Shown here piece after piece: positions 1 to 13,033 of a DNA stretch of 64,000 bases (its first letter is position 1; each line of letters begins with the position of its first letter). Source of the DNA: Acanthornis magna (taxonomy: Eukaryota; Chordata; Aves; Passeriformes; Acanthizidae); contig JAWUZG010000005.1 of NCBI GenBank assembly GCA_036785705.1, positions 4,888,501 through 4,952,500 on the forward strand, given 5' to 3'. A program made the position numbers and the translations under genes. The notes beneath the pieces are model-generated. The model had not been told where the DNA came from and made no database searches. It saw only the letters and a list, made by a program, of their open reading frames with translations.

Positions 1-2538
1 ATCACATTAATGGCAAAAATACTCTTTCTATTTACATCAGCAACTACCTAGAACTGAGGGCTTGCATTAAATGATGAGAAGTCAAATTCAAGGACAGTGA
101 AGAATCTTTTGTGTTAACCTCCGGCCTGGTCCATCTCCCCAGCACCATCATTTTCACTGGTGTGTTTACAGTTGGCAAATACCAATGAAATCCTACATTT
201 GGGTGCCTTTTTCCTTCTAGAAGAAAGATTCTACATCACCTTGGAATCTGTTATAAGTTGTCTGTCAGAACACTTACCTCATAATCTCACATAATTTTGA
301 AAAATACCTTTCATTCACTTGAATGCAATTTAGCCAGTTATTTTCAATGTACCAGATTATCCCTCTGCACCACAGAGGTGCAAATCCAAAAAGCCTACCT
401 GTGTTCATAACCACTCTGGATCATGCTGTTGCCATGGAAGCTTTCACTTTTCTCTGAAGAGTAATCTTGTTCTTTCTTGGTAATAACTGACAAGATGCAG
501 TATCCTGCTGAGTAATTCCTGTGTAGCTTTTGGATGCTGGATTTTTAAGATGAGCATCAGTAGCTTTAGCTAGGATTTTGTCTTTGCTCTGTAGAACTGA
601 GGTTTTGGTTCTTGCATTTTAAGATACTTTTATTTTTTTGCTTATTTTGATACAAAGGGCCTGACCTGATTATTGTTTCAATATGCACAGCACTCATGTC
701 TTGATAAGCATTTTTCATATTGCACTGCAATTTTACAGGAATGAGAGTATTTTCTCTCTGTTTAAGTAGCCCCTTGCAACTTCTGCAGTTGGGTTTGGCT
801 TTTGCTGTTGAGCAGTTTTATTCTGATATTGTTGCACTTTTATAGCCCTTGGTCAGTCCCTTCTGACCAAAAAACCCCAAACCCCATAGGTGATGGGGAG
901 ATACCTCTGTAGTTTTTATAGTCTGTATTTCATCATGAGTGGGATCATTTCTAAATTATTTCGTGCCAGAGGTGGCGAGTGATCAGCTGCTTCATGAACA
1001 ATTTTAAAGGCTTCGCTTCCAGGTGCTCCTCACAGCAGAGTGTTCTTCTAGCTGGGTGATTAATTTAGAAATGAAAGTAGTTTTAATACAGGGAGTAGTG
1101 ATGTAAATGAGCGCAGCCCTCCTGGGAGCTCGTTCACTTCCCAGCCGAGCTGCGTTGTGTCTGACTCTTGTATTAGCACATCATGTCTCATTTAATAGCT
1201 CAGCTCTCCAGGGACTCCCAAACTGCTGATAAACAGCACTGCCAGCCTCTCACCTCATCCTGCTTCGCTGGTAGCAAAGTGGATCACGTTTGAATGGTAC
1301 CTTGTAGAAATTTAAATGGAATGGGCTGGAGTCTCAAGAGCTTATTTGAACTTCCTCTGTTTAATTATTGCAGCACTTGCAGCTGTACTTACGGCTTTGT
1401 GGGGCTCAGAACATCGTGTTCAAGGATGGGATTTATTATTATAATCTGCTGCATTGGATTCAGAGCGTTGGGAGGTGTTTGTGCTCCGCAGAGACAAATG
1501 TTATGTTTGCAGTTACCTGTGACAGAATGTACCTACCAGAAATCTGGTGGCAGCATCTCAATGAGATGATTTGGTTTGCAAGTTTGTAAATGTTGGGAGG
1601 TTTTTGTCAGAATGTAATTATGGAAAGTGGGAGTGAGTTTTGGAGGGACTCCCAATTTAAATACAGTTTTTCATGTCTATAACTTCCTGGCTCTGGTTGA
1701 TTTGAGGAGACGAGAGAAATTAGTAACACTGATGGGTTAGTCACTTGTTTTTAAAAGCAAGGATGAGTTGTCTCTACTTGGAATTCACTAACAAGGTGTT
1801 GTGGCTGTTTTAAAAGCAATGGAAAAGGAGATCTGTATTTTGAATGGCTTGGCAATTAGATGAAAGCTAAGTTTAGTCTTGTTCTTGGGGGTTTCTGCGT
1901 TACCCAAGAGAAGAATGTTTTTCCAGCCTGGATTTCTGGTTTTATTCACATAGTGCAGAGATCTGGGACAAGGGAGCGTATCATGCTGGAGCATTACAGA
2001 ACTGAATTTTTACCATAAGTTGTTGCTTCTTATTAATCCAGCATCTGTCATCTTTCAAAGAATTCTTGTGCTATGGGTAGAACCAGAATCTGCTGAGTCT
2101 CTGGAACATTCCTTCTGCGTTCTCTTGGAAAAGCTCTTCTGCTTTCATCAGGGGAAAAACTAAATGCTTTTGAATAAAGCCCACTTTAAAACTGATGTTA
2201 TTACAGGGCCTGTCAGGAATTTTGTGAAGCAGGTTGATTATTTGGTCTTGGTCAAAGTTTATTTTTGAACTTTCTAAAGCTCCTCTATTGACAATGGAGT
2301 GACATTCCATTATTTGCTTGAGTAGCAGGTCACTTCATGGCAAATTTTGTGACAGTAGCTCTGTATTACAGCAGAGCATGCTTATTAATTTTAAAGAGAC
2401 ATCTAGTAAAGGACTAGTAGTTTGAGATAGCAGGATAATACTTTAAAGGCTGTTACTGAGCAGAATTTGCTCACTTGGGTTAGCTGTAAAAGGGCAGTAA
2501 TGGCATAAATAAACGGAGCTGTGCCCTCCTGTGCCCAG
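1..2538 (+). other. PSME4: PSME4 intron (left edge of window)
   Basis: This stretch lies directly upstream of a PSME4 exon that begins at 2539 after a CAG acceptor. I looked for the preceding exon, which should end in an acidic LLEDEQLE-like segment, and did not find it. Short open frames here have no recognisable protein. I read the stretch as a single AT-rich intron, with no repeat I can name. Confidence 0.7.
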
Positions 2539-4587
2539 GTGAGGGAGATGGCTGCCACCACGCTCAGCGGGCTCCTGCAGTGCAACTTCCTCACCATGGA
2601 CGGGCCCATGCAGACACACTTCGAGCAGCTCTGCAAGATGAGGCTCCCCAAGAAGAGGAAGAGGGACCTGGCCTCAGTGGGGGACACAATTCCTTCAGGG
2701 GGTAAGGAAATGCTTGAGGCTGAAAGCAGCTCGGGAAGAAATCGGTGTTTTGTGTTACAGACACTGCTGTAGAATTCTGTTTGCAACATAAATTGGGAAT
2801 AAGAATGCATAGCAAAAGCAAATATTTTTATTGTGTGTTCCTGTGTTATACTAATTTCTTACTCTTTTAGAATTAACATTAAAGAGGTTTTGCCATTTTC
2901 CAGTTCACAAAGATAAGGATGCAGGTGATGAGGGATAACAAGTTCCTCAGTGAACAAAGCTCCTTAGCTGTCACAAAATAGTTTCATTCCTTTACCCACC
3001 TTACCTTCTATTTGTTACCAGTGTGGGGTTTTTATTTAAAAAAAAACCCCAAAAAATAAAGCAGGACAAAACCTCCTTAGTTAACTCTGATTTGGAACTT
3101 TGGCTTCTGACTGGACATTTAATGCATCTGAGTCGCAGTCATTTGACCCAGAAGTCTGGCTTTCCATATTGTCCAATAGTTCTGGTATTTGAGAAAACAC
3201 TCTGAATGCAGAAATGGGGAATGTGGAGATGCCATTCATGAGTTATTCTTGAGTTTCCTTGAGAGAGGGAATTCATTTGAAATGTTTATAATGTGTCCAG
3301 CAGTTGCAGATTGATTTCTAATGGAAGAATGTGTAAAAAATTAAAGATTCAAGAATGATTCTGGGATTGTGAGTAAGGAAGCAGAAGCAGTTCGGAGATC
3401 CATCAGTTTGTGTGTGTAGAACTCTCTGGATTTCTGCAGAAGCTGGAGGTCTCTGCTGTGGCAGGGGATATGCAGCTGATTTTCTTTCATTGATGTGCTG
3501 GGTGCCCTGTGCTTGCAGACCTGGTGAAGCGCCACGCCGGCGTCCTGGGGCTCAGCGCCTGCATCCTGTCCAGCCCCTACGATGTGCCCACCTGGATGCC
3601 ACAGCTCCTCATGGATCTCAGTGCCCACCTCAACGATCCCCAGCCTATTGAGGTAAAAATACAGCACTTCTCTATTCAGCAGAACGCAGCTGAATACCTG
3701 GGACTCATTCTTCGTTCTATTTTCCTAGAAAAACATAGGAACCTATTAAGAAACTTAATTTCTGCTGCTTTTTACTGAATGATTCCAAACAGTTTTAAAG
3801 CGTGGACTGCTTTTAAAATTTTTTTGTGGTAGATATGTCCTTGCTTTCAGCTTTAAAGCATTGAATTGAAAGCTGCAAGAACTGAATTTATAATGAGGAA
3901 GTGGGGTTTTTTCATTAAAGATGTCCCTTTTGTTCATGCCATTCTAGGAAACATCAACCTGAACCAAAACATCAGTCTGGAATTTTTAAAATGAAGTGTT
4001 ATTAGCAGCCCTACAAATAAGTTTTTATATAAATAGTTTCCTTTAATTCTTTTTTTTTGTCCTGTCTGTTGACCTTTGCTGTTTTAGCCAGAGGAGTGAG
4101 ATGAATGTGTTTTCAGAGCCAAGCCACTCGTTTGAAATACCCAGGGAAGAGGCAGTGAGGACAAGCATTTTGCTTTTACTTTATAAGAATCTCTTAATGT
4201 TTCCCAACTCAAAATCGTAGGTCCAAGAATCCTTTTTATAAGAATGTTGGAGTCATAACACTGGTCAAAAGACTAACGAGAACTGTAAGAATTAAAATCC
4301 TGGGCTGAATTCCCCAGAGCCCTCCTACACTGTGCTCTGCTGCAGCCCTTGGTGGTACTGAGCAGTAGCGATTGTAGCATCCAGCGTTGGTTTTGGTGTG
4401 TGTGGAGCTGGGAAACCTGACTGACAGAGCTCCATCCCAATTGTGCTGGCAGATGACTGTGAAGAAAACGCTGTCCAATTTCCGGAGGACCCACCACGAC
4501 AACTGGCAGGAGCACAAACAGCAGTTCACAGATGACCAGCTCCTGGTGCTCACTGACCTCCTGGTTTCACCCTGCTATTATGCATAG
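2539..4587 (+). CDS. PSME4: PSME4 C-terminal exons (proteasome activator PA200), partial
   Basis: Three coding exons, 2539..2701, 3519..3652 and 4453..4587 (stop TAG 4585-4587), give the last 143 residues of PA200. PA200 is the large HEAT-repeat cap that binds the end of the 20S proteasome and acts in nuclear and spermatogenic protein turnover, including acetylated histones. The frame closes across both introns (AG/GT borders, phases 1 and 0). The translation contains [10 protein letters not shown], the basic run [18 protein letters not shown] and [12 protein letters not shown], and ends in SPCYYA. The terminal Tyr-Tyr-Ala fits the hydrophobic-Tyr-X tail that proteasome activators insert into alpha-ring pockets. 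The rest of this very long protein (over 1,800 residues in mammals) lies left of the window. GPR75 follows on the same strand, as in other vertebrates. Confidence 0.95.
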
Positions 4588-5839
4588 GTGGGTCAGCTGG
4601 TGGGTTTTGATATTAATTTCACACTCAGGAATTCTCCTCCAGAGTAGGGAAGAATCCTTAACCACAGGGAAAATGCTGCAGCCACATTTCAGGCCCTTGC
4701 CCCTCCAGTGGTCTTGATCAGATTTCTTTCGGTAAAATATTTTAGTTAAATATTGCCCATCTTTCTGTGCATCCCTATGCTTTGCTAAGATACCTACACT
4801 TGTTTTCTTGAATATTGATGTTCCTTTTCTCCATTTTCTGCCAGTTGGCTGCCTTTAAATGCCTGGCAATGCCCTTAAAGTGCTGCTTTATACTTCCGAT
4901 GCCACTGAGGACTTTACACCACCCAGTCCAGTCTATCACCTGTATCTCAGGATGGGGAATGGCTGCTGCCACACGGTTTCCTCTTCCACACTCTGGCTTT
5001 GCTGCCAGGGCTCTTCACACAGGCACGTCCCCAAAGAGTGAATCCATTCCTGGGGTTTCTCTTTGTTATGCTCCAAGGTTCCCATATCTATTGTATTGTG
5101 ATGTTTTGCGACAGTATTCCAAGAGCAGCTTTAACTAATCTTTTCATACAAACAAGAGCATGAGGCTGTATTTGTGTTTTGAACTCCCTCTTCCTTCTTT
5201 TCAGGTTTCTCCTGGGGAAAATGAGGATATAGGAATTTTTCTGCGAAATAAAGGAAACTCAAAAGAAATTGATGATGTAGAGAACTTTGTGCTGGAAATC
5301 CTGATGCCTGATCAAAACCACTTTCAAATACAAACATAGAGCCCTGGTTCTACCCAAAAGGAATTTCACCTCCCCAGGGAGCAGCGGGGGGAGCCCCGAG
5401 GCGGCGCCTGCCGGGCCCGATCGTGAGTCCATGGCAAGACCCTTCTCCTTGGCCTGCAACACACATCAGTCTTGTTTCCGCTTCCTTGCACACAGTGACT
5501 TACACTGCACATCCCTCACCCCCTTTTTCTGCCTCCTGTTCCCAACATTAAGGATATGCAGAACCAGAGAGTGCCACAAACCGGAATTTTCTCCGTGGAG
5601 CTCTCCAATTCTGCCGATGCGACTCCTCCCCCCAGTCCGCACACAGTCCTGGGAGCCTGCCTTCCTCAGAGTTTATTTTTCACTACTGGGATTTGAGTAC
5701 CATCCAGTCCACCTCAGGGCAGCATTGCCTTTTTGTATTATCTCCCTTGTGCAAATGTAAATAGCTGAGCTCTGTGCTGTGCAGGGGTGGCAGCTCTGCA
5801 GCCTGGCCAGGCCTTCGGGGGTGTCTCGACCACGTGTGG

Positions 5840-5845
5840 AATAAA
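5840..5845 (+). terminator. Proximal polyadenylation signal, PSME4
   Basis: Canonical AATAAA about 1.25 kb after the PSME4 stop, inside an A-rich run. It could give a short 3'UTR isoform. Confidence 0.4.
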
Positions 5846-6673
5846 AAAATCTATGATTCTCTGCATATTTTTAAGGGGAAAAGACTATGGGTGTTTCCAT
5901 GTAATTAGAGCCCACAGATAGGAAATGATGGACTGTTAGTGGTGGTTGAATTCACGGAATGAAATGTATGCACAGTGTGGAAAGGCAGTTTCTAACAGTG
6001 TATTCTCCTAAAGATTGAGCAAGCATATCTCGTTTGAAGATTGTGGAAGCTCTGTGTTTTTTTGCCTGCAGCTTTGTTCAGAGACTGGTATAAATTGGCT
6101 GTTTAACAACCTGTTTAATATGTGTTACATAGTTGTAAAAGACTGTATAAATTGTAGAGGCATTGCATTGACAAACATTGTACAGTTTGCAACCTTTTAC
6201 ATAACACCATTGTGAGATTAATTTGTAAAGATTCATACTTAGATGTTAATACAGTAGTGGTTCTGGCTTTTGTATCAAATCAAATGCCATTCTTAGTTTT
6301 TTAAATTATTTTCTTTAACAGGATATCTGTTTGTGTCTGAGAGTTTGTTTTGCTTTCCCTGTATCTCATGACTGTGTCTCATTCAGATTTTCTTGCAACA
6401 CGTGTGGCCATTTTTCAATGCTGACATCACACATTCTGGTGTGATCCATTCATAGAACGTGAGGTACACGGAGATAACTCATAAACTGGTGTGTGTTTCA
6501 TCTTTCATGCAAAACCCCCCAGGAGCACTGAGACCTTTGTGTGGCTCATCCCAAACTTCCAAGCACAGCAGTGCTCCTGGGGCAGTATTTAAGGAGTGTC
6601 AGCACACGGATGTAACCACTGTATAGCGTAGTGCCAAAATTATTATTTCAATTGTGTACGTAGTTTAAGACCC

Positions 6674-6679
6674 AATAAA
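6674..6679 (+). terminator. Distal polyadenylation signal, PSME4
   Basis: Canonical AATAAA in CCCAATAAATGG, followed by TG-rich sequence. It is the last good signal before the gene-free stretch. Confidence 0.5.
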
Positions 6680-6700
6680 TGGACTGTTTGTAACTACTGC

Positions 6701-9700
6701 ATCTTCCTGTATTTCTGAAGAGGAATTTGTTGGTTTGAGACCGTAACTTCAGGCTTTTACAGTGCTTTTGAGCTTTTGGATAAGGCCTGTGTTTGTCCTG
6801 GGATTTGGTAGTGAGTTAGGCAACATTAAGGATTAATTAAAGATCTTGTTCGAATGGCTGGGAAATTAGCTTTTACATGTATGGAAAAATACCTTGTACC
6901 GGGAAAACACTTGTTAACTTCTGAGAACTGGAGAAACTAGTTTGTGTTGGACAGGGTTTTGCTGATAGAATGAAATCCTTACAAGTGATGGAAGCCTTTG
7001 CTGCAGAGGATCATCTTTAAAGGATGCCTAGGCTGGTGAAATGTTGGGGCAGATACTGCATGTGCTGTTCTGCAGCTACGGATAGGATCCAGCTCTGCTG
7101 CTTTGTGCTGTACCAGGGAATTTCTTTCCTTAGGGTGTAGCTGGAATTACTTGCAGGGTTTAGTGCACTGTAGGGAATCAGTCTCTGGTCAGGAGTGGTA
7201 CTAATTCCCGACACCTTATAAATGCACAGTAAATTGCTTTATCCAAACAGATCACCCAGTAAGTAGAGCACCAGTTCAAAATACGTTTCCATAGGATAAA
7301 ACACACCTGTGGTCATGTAAGCAAACTTGTACTGATTGAGTTTTGATGAGGGAAGGGTTGTTAATCTCCTCTTCTGAAACTGCGGGAACAATTTTGAGAT
7401 CTTCACCAAATACCATAACTGCGTTACTGCTGTTATTCCCTAACTTTCCCAAGCAACACCCACATCCTGAGTTCTGCACTTACATCACTTTGATGTCTTA
7501 CACTGTCTCTTCCCTAAAGCTGTCGAGATGAACCAACTGCGGCACCTTAATTCAGAGAGGGAGAGATACCTAGCATGAGAAGAGAGAATTTTTTCCTCTG
7601 GGAACAGGAAAGGAGATGGAAAAGTGTCTTGGAGAGATGGTCTGATAGCCTTGACATCCTTAGTGACCACCTGTCAGACTGCACAGCTAACCTGTGACCA
7701 CCCCAGTGAAGCAGCAAAGAAGGGCGGAAATGTAAGGCAGAATTTGATGCGGGGGGTTGGGGTTTTTTCTTGGTGGGTTTGGTTTTTAAAAGCTCAAGTT
7801 GCCAGTGACTTACTGCTTAGTGACTCTCTTGCTAGACCAGTAAGTGATCACACTATTTCCATAACCAGGTGGATATATTTGATGCTTATTTTGATAAAAA
7901 ATATGTAAGAAAATTACCAAGGAGGCAGTAAGACTTTTAACCTGTGCTTTTGGGTGGTACCACAGTCCTCAACATTGGTGGATTGTGTTGCTAACAAGTT
8001 CGTGTACGGACGGGGTTGGGTGTTAATTAAAGAGGCAAAGGGATGGAGTTCCTTATTCCTGGTATATTATGACTGAGTTCCTTCAATGTCCGGGTGTCTC
8101 CCTTTCATCCTCCTTCCTTCTTTCCCAGGCTGCTGGGACTGCTGTGCTGTGTACCCTGGCTGATGTCTCCTGTCAGCTTTTCACAGTTAGGCATCCCCAG
8201 CATCCCACACCCTGCTCAGTCTCACACTTCCTTCCACAGCCTCAGGCTTCCTGGAATCCTGCAGCAGAGCCTCCTTTTCCCCAGGGCTGTGGGAAACACA
8301 ATCATCTGGTAAGATGTAAGAGGGAAAATAAAGCCCCGTGGCACTAGAAGGGTTTGCTGGCCACTGTCCTGGGAAGATTTTAACTTTAACCCAGCTGTGA
8401 GTTACCAGCTGATGTGTTTTACATCCTCACGGCATCCTGCAGTGCCTGTTTTGGGGATTTCTCATAAAAGGAGGGGAATTTCACCTCAGCCTGCTCTAGG
8501 CTCCCAGGTTGCCAGCAGGCAGAGGAATCCATGCTCCAGGGAAGGGGTTCCAGGTGGTTAATCCAAGGCAAGATCCTCAGGGCACTGCTGCAGTGGGAGT
8601 TACAGCCTGGTTTAATGCCAGAGACAAACTGGGGAATATTGCTGAGCAGATTTTGCAGCTGGAGCTGGACACACACTTCCCTTGGGGAATGTGAGATGCC
8701 ATTATTTCTGATTGGCATTCTTTGGAAAGCCAGCAATAAACCCAATAAATCTGTTTTAGCAGTAAGTACAGTCAGATTACAATAAGGCCAGGTAGAAGCC
8801 CAGCTGAGTTCACCCTGAAAGGGTTCTGTTAAGAGCAGCAGTGAAAAGCTTTTATTTATTCTCTGCTGGCTTTTATTTCTAATTTTTTCTGGATTAATCT
8901 CCCCTTTTATTATTCTAGCTGCTTTCCCCTAGAGCTCTTTTGTTAAAATCATAAGGTACGATTCTTAGGCTGAGACGGAGACATATTTCAACAATTAAAA
9001 GCAATTCCCGGTGAATATCTGCAAAATAACACTGTTGTCAAAAATGCCACAGGAACATTGCTTCTCCCTATGCAATAGGAACTCCAAGGCTGAACAATGA
9101 GAAGCTTGATAGGTCTAGAGAGCACTGGATTTTTAAGGAATTTATTTAAGGAAAGGCTTGAGTGCTGAAAAGAGTGAATACCCTCGTATCTTGTGCAAGG
9201 TAAGTTCTGCTCTTGTGACTCCTGACTTGCAAAACAGACTTTCTTCCTCTGCTCTTGTCCCCCACCCAAACTTCGGCAGTTCTTTTAAAAGCTAAAAAGC
9301 CCTTTTCAAAAGGGACAGGCTGGTGAGACACTGCTGTGCCAAAGGGGCTGGGCAGCGCTTTGTGCTCCCGTGGAGATCCTTTTTGCCTCAGCTCATACCC
9401 TTCCTCCCCGAGCACAAGCCCTTCTCCTTTTCTGCTGGAATGTTTGAGGCTCATAGGCTTGAACCAGCAACACTTCTTCATTTCAAACCACAGTTAGTAA
9501 CTGTAGAGAGGTAAAACATCTTAACCAACCCCACTCTTGCCTTAGGCTAATATTTTGTCACTCTTGTTTAATGCCATAATTCAGCATCCTCCGATGTTTG
9601 TAAATAAAGAAAATTCAAGGAGGAAGATCCCGGCTTGTTGATGAAAAAACAACTCTTCCTCAGAAGGGCCAAGATTCACCCACAGAATTCAAATTAACCA

Positions 9701-10724
9701 TGATTGGAGAACAAAACACATGTAAGGGAAAATAAAAGGCAGCCAAGCTGAGCAAGAACATACCTTGAAGCCACAGGAAACCACATTTTGGTTTTTGGAC
9801 CTTCCCCTTCTGTACACAACCAGTTTAAGGACAAAACCGAGACAAAATACACTTGTCCAGGTTGCAAGGCACTGCTCCAGCCAACTGCTGGCATTTCCCC
9901 CGAGGACAAATGCACCCCCATTCCCACTGGGAGCTCGTTTAGCAGGGCAAGGCTCACAGGCCAGGCTGCTGGCCCAACCCAGAGGGTTATAAAAACATTG
10001 CTCTGGGGTTTAGAAAGGAGTGTGTTGAAAAATAAACAGGCAGGTGCCACTGGGAAGCAGTTAGGTGTCAAACTTGCACACTTGTGGCTGTCTGGATGGT
10101 TCTATAAAGCACCCGGGCTAAGGGATGGTTATTAATAAATTATTGTCTATATAAGGATTGTGAGATAAGTGCCATGCATAAGTCAGAAATACTGGATCTA
10201 CTGTATTTTCATAGTGCTTTTTTGCCTTGCCTGGCTGGGTTTTGATCTCTTCCACCTGCATTTCCAGTGGCATGGAGGCCCCTCAGCTGTGTCTGCCTCG
10301 GAGAATGTGTGCTGAGCGTTTCCTCACCCTCACATCCCTGTAAGTACTTCAAAACCATCCCTTTAATGCCCAGACACCCAACACTCTCCTCCATCACTAC
10401 TGTACTTGTGATAGCAGTTGGCAGTAAACAGATAAAGAAATAGTGCTGATTATGTTCTCCCTCCCCACTGGAACATGGAAGATGCTTTGCTTTAGGTGCT
10501 TCAGAGCAAACACAAAGGGCCCCCCGGCCCTGCTGAGCTGGCTCCCGAAAGGGATGCACGCAGGGCAGGAGGCAGCGTGCAGAACTTAAATGTTGATGCT
10601 GAACGGGTTTTGGGCTGGGGCAGGAGTTTTGTTGGTGCGCAGCCAGCACAGATTCCTCTGCTCTGGGGAGACCCCACCTAGAAGAACACTGCAGCCAGCT
10701 CTGGGCTCCCAGCACAGGAATGAT
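6701..10724. other. PSME4-GPR75 intergenic region
   Basis: No exon chain, RNA gene or named repeat was recognised in these 4 kb. Short open frames show no family motif and lack a consistent splice context. A non-coding 5' exon of GPR75 could be present but cannot be seen from sequence alone. Confidence 0.5.
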
Positions 10725-11165
10725 GTGGAGATGCTGGAGTCAACACAGAGGAGGCACCGAGACGATCAGAGGGATGGAGCAGCTCTGCTGTGAGGAAAGG
10801 CTGAGAGAATTGGGAATTGTTTAGCCTGGAGAAGCCTTGGTGTCATCCAATTGTGGCCTTCCAGTACCCGAGCGAGATTACAGGAAAGACTGGGCAAGAC
10901 TGTTTACACGAGCGCGTGCCAGAACAAGGTGGAATGGGTTCAAATTGGAAGAGAGTAGGTTCACGTCGGATATTAGGAAGGAATTCTTCCCTGTGAGGGT
11001 GCTGAGGCCCTGGCACAGGCTCCCCAGAGAAGCTGTGGCTGCCCCATCCCCTCTGACAGGCCGTGGAGCAAGCCGGTCAGTGGAAGGTGTCCCTGCCTGT
11101 GGCAGAGAGAGGATCGAGACGATGTTGCAGCTCCCTTCCCGCCCGAACCCTTGTGTGATTCTCCA
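10725..11165 (+). mobile_element. CR1 LINE 3' fragment upstream of GPR75
   Basis: The stretch shows, in order, the hallmarks of an avian CR1 tail: GATCAGAGGGATGGAGCA, AGGCTGAGAGAATTGGGA, TAGCCTGGAGAAG, GATATTAGGAAGGAATTC, CCCTGGCACAGGCTCCCCAG and GTGGAAGGTGTCCCTGCC. It is 5'-truncated, as usual for CR1, and retains many CpG sites. Its 3' end runs into the GPR75 CpG island. Confidence 0.88.
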
Positions 11166-11512
11166 GCCCGCACTCCGCCGCTCCAGCCGCTCCCATCACC
11201 CGCGCTGGAGGGGCGGGGATGCAGCGCCGCCGGGGCTTCGGAGAGCTCGGTGCCGTGTCCCCCGGGCCCGCTGTGCCTGCCGCTGCTGCGGGGGGGGCTG
11301 CGGCTCTGTCGCCGCCACCGCCTCGGCTCTGTCCCCGCCGCCCGGCCCGGCCCCGCCGCGGCGCAGGGAGCGGAGCGGAGCGGAGCGGGGAGGGGCCGGG
11401 CCGGGCGCCATGGCGGGGCGGGCGGCGCTGAGGCGGCGATGAGCGGGCGCTGCCGGGGCCGGGCGGGAGCCTCGCAGGGGCGATGAGCGGGCGCTGAAGG
11501 CGCCGGGGGGCG
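11160..11512 (+). promoter_or_regulatory. CpG island and probable 5'UTR of GPR75, with three chained uORFs
   Basis: The sequence becomes extremely GC- and CpG-rich from about 11160 and stays so through the coding region, as expected of a CpG-island promoter. Three short upstream frames lie just before the start codon: 11410..11442, 11439..11486 and 11483..11497. Each of the first two stops overlaps the next start in the four bases ATGA. Whether all are transcribed depends on the unknown start site. Confidence 0.6.
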
Positions 11513-13033
11513 ATGAACGGCTCGGGGCGGCTGCCGGCCGGGCCCGCGGAGCAGCTGGGCGCGAACGGCAGCGGCCCCGCGGAGCTGCGGGAGGGCACCC
11601 ACGCCGCCACGCTGGCCGCCTGCGCCTCCCTGCTGGCCCTCGTCTTCTGCTTGGGCTCCTACGGCAACCTCATCGTGCTGCTCTCCTTCTTCGACCCGGC
11701 CCTCCGGAAATTCCGCACCGACTTCGACTTCATGATCCTCAACCTCTCCTTCTGCGACCTCTTCATCTGCGGCGTGGCCGCCCCCATGTTCGCCTTCGTC
11801 CTGTTCTTCGGCCCGGCCCGCGGCGTGCCGGGCACGTTCTGCTTCACCTTCCACCTGACCAGCTCGGGCTTCATCATCATGTCGCTCAAGACGGTGGCGG
11901 TGATCGCGCTGCACCGGCTGCGCATGGTGCGGGGCAAGCACCCGCAGCGCGCCGCCTCCGCGCCCTGCTCGCTGCTGCTCACGCTGCTGCTCTGGGCCGC
12001 CAGCTTCACCTTGGCCACGCTGGCCACGCTGCGCACCCGCGGCTCCCGCCTCTGCCTGCCCATGGCCAGCCTGCCCAGCGGGCAGGGCAAGCTCATCCTC
12101 TACCTCTACGTCACCGACTTCATCTGCTGCGTGGCCGTCGTGTCCGTGTCGTACGTGATGATCGCCCAGGCCCTGCGCAGGAACGCGCGGGTGAGGAAGG
12201 GCCCGCCCGCCGTGGCCGCGGGCACCCCCAGGACTCAGCCCTTCGCGGGGCCCGGGGCCGTGCCCGCCCTGTACAGGACCCAGAGCTGCACCAAGCCACC
12301 CCACGGGCACGCCAAGCTCGCCGGCCGCCTCCCGCTGGCCTCAGCGGTCAACCTGGCCACGGCCAAAGACTCCAGGGCGGTGGTGACGTGCGTGGTCATC
12401 GTCCTGTCCGTCCTGGTGTGCTGCCTGCCTCTGGGCATCTCATTGGTGCAGGACATGCTGTCCAGCAGCGGCGGCTTTGTGCTCTACCAGTTCGAGCTGT
12501 GTGGGTTTACCCTCATTTTTTTCAAATCGGGATTAAATCCCTTTATATATTCCCGCAACAGCGCGGGGCTGCGGAGGCGCGTGCTCTGGTGCCTGCAGTA
12601 CGTGGCCCTGGTCTTTTTCTGCTGCAAGCACAAGACGAGGCTCCGGGCCATGGGCAAAGGCAGCCTGGAGGTCAACAGGAACAAGTCATCCCACCACGAG
12701 ACCAACTCAGCCTACATGTTGTCCCCCAAGCCTCAGAAGAAGGGTTTGGAGCAGGCGTGCGGCGCCAGCCACTCCAAGGACAGCGTGCTGAGTCCCAAGG
12801 CGTCCGCGGGGCAGCAGCAGCAGCACGTGGGGCAGAGCAGCTCGACGCCCATGAACACGCGGATCGAGCCCTACTACAGCGTGTACAACAGCAGCCCCTC
12901 GGCGGAGGTGAGCACCCCGCACAGCCTGCAGCCCGCGGGGCCTGCCTTCGGCTTTGCCAAGCCCTGCATCCCCGCGCTCCATCACTCCGGCGCCGCCGCT
13001 CCCGCCAGGCACATACCGCTGCCCTCCGTGTAG
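11513..13033 (+). CDS. GPR75: GPR75, class A-like orphan G-protein-coupled receptor
   Basis: An uninterrupted 506-residue frame encodes a seven-helix plasma-membrane receptor. Helices lie near residues 33-59, 72-98, 108-135, 151-173, 194-221, 289-315 and 325-347. NGS glycosylation sites occur at 2 and 18, and Cys110 and Cys181 can form the usual extracellular disulfide. Helix 3 ends in HRL (134-136) instead of DRY, a GPR75 hallmark. Helix 7 has NPFIY (342-346), and a long tail contains [20 protein letters not shown]. Mammalian GPR75 is about 540 residues; this copy is shorter in the third intracellular loop and tail. An in-frame TGA at 11495 fixes the start. The coding exon is markedly GC-rich. 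Proposed ligands (CCL5, 20-HETE) come from the literature and cannot be judged here. Confidence 0.97.
   Translation: MNGSGRLPAGPAEQLGANGSGPAELREGTHAATLAACASLLALVFCLGSYGNLIVLLSFFDPALRKFRTDFDFMILNLSFCDLFICGVAAPMFAFVLFFGPARGVPGTFCFTFHLTSSGFIIMSLKTVAVIALHRLRMVRGKHPQRAASAPCSLLLTLLLWAASFTLATLATLRTRGSRLCLPMASLPSGQGKLILYLYVTDFICCVAVVSVSYVMIAQALRRNARVRKGPPAVAAGTPRTQPFAGPGAVPALYRTQSCTKPPHGHAKLAGRLPLASAVNLATAKDSRAVVTCVVIVLSVLVCCLPLGISLVQDMLSSSGGFVLYQFELCGFTLIFFKSGLNPFIYSRNSAGLRRRVLWCLQYVALVFFCCKHKTRLRAMGKGSLEVNRNKSSHHETNSAYMLSPKPQKKGLEQACGASHSKDSVLSPKASAGQQQQHVGQSSSTPMNTRIEPYYSVYNSSPSAEVSTPHSLQPAGPAFGFAKPCIPALHHSGAAAPARHIPLPSV

Larger units (their letters stand above)
4588..6700 (+). other. PSME4: PSME4 3'UTR
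   Basis: The sequence after the PSME4 stop has no credible open frame and carries two polyadenylation hexamers, AATAAA at 5840 and at 6674. The second is followed by a T- and G-rich stretch, so the long transcript probably ends near 6700. The UTR limit is inferred from these signals. Confidence 0.55.

Noticed and set aside
1368..1589. Possible extra PSME4 exon after ATTGCAG
   Set aside because: The translation does not match PA200, and the frame has no phase-0 donor leading to the exon at 2539.
10209..10715. 168-codon minus-strand frame
   Set aside because: No family similarity seen, and no partner exons or CpG promoter.
10973..12310. 445-codon minus-strand frame
   Set aside because: Antisense shadow of the GC-rich GPR75 exon and the CR1 tail; composition-driven, no motif.
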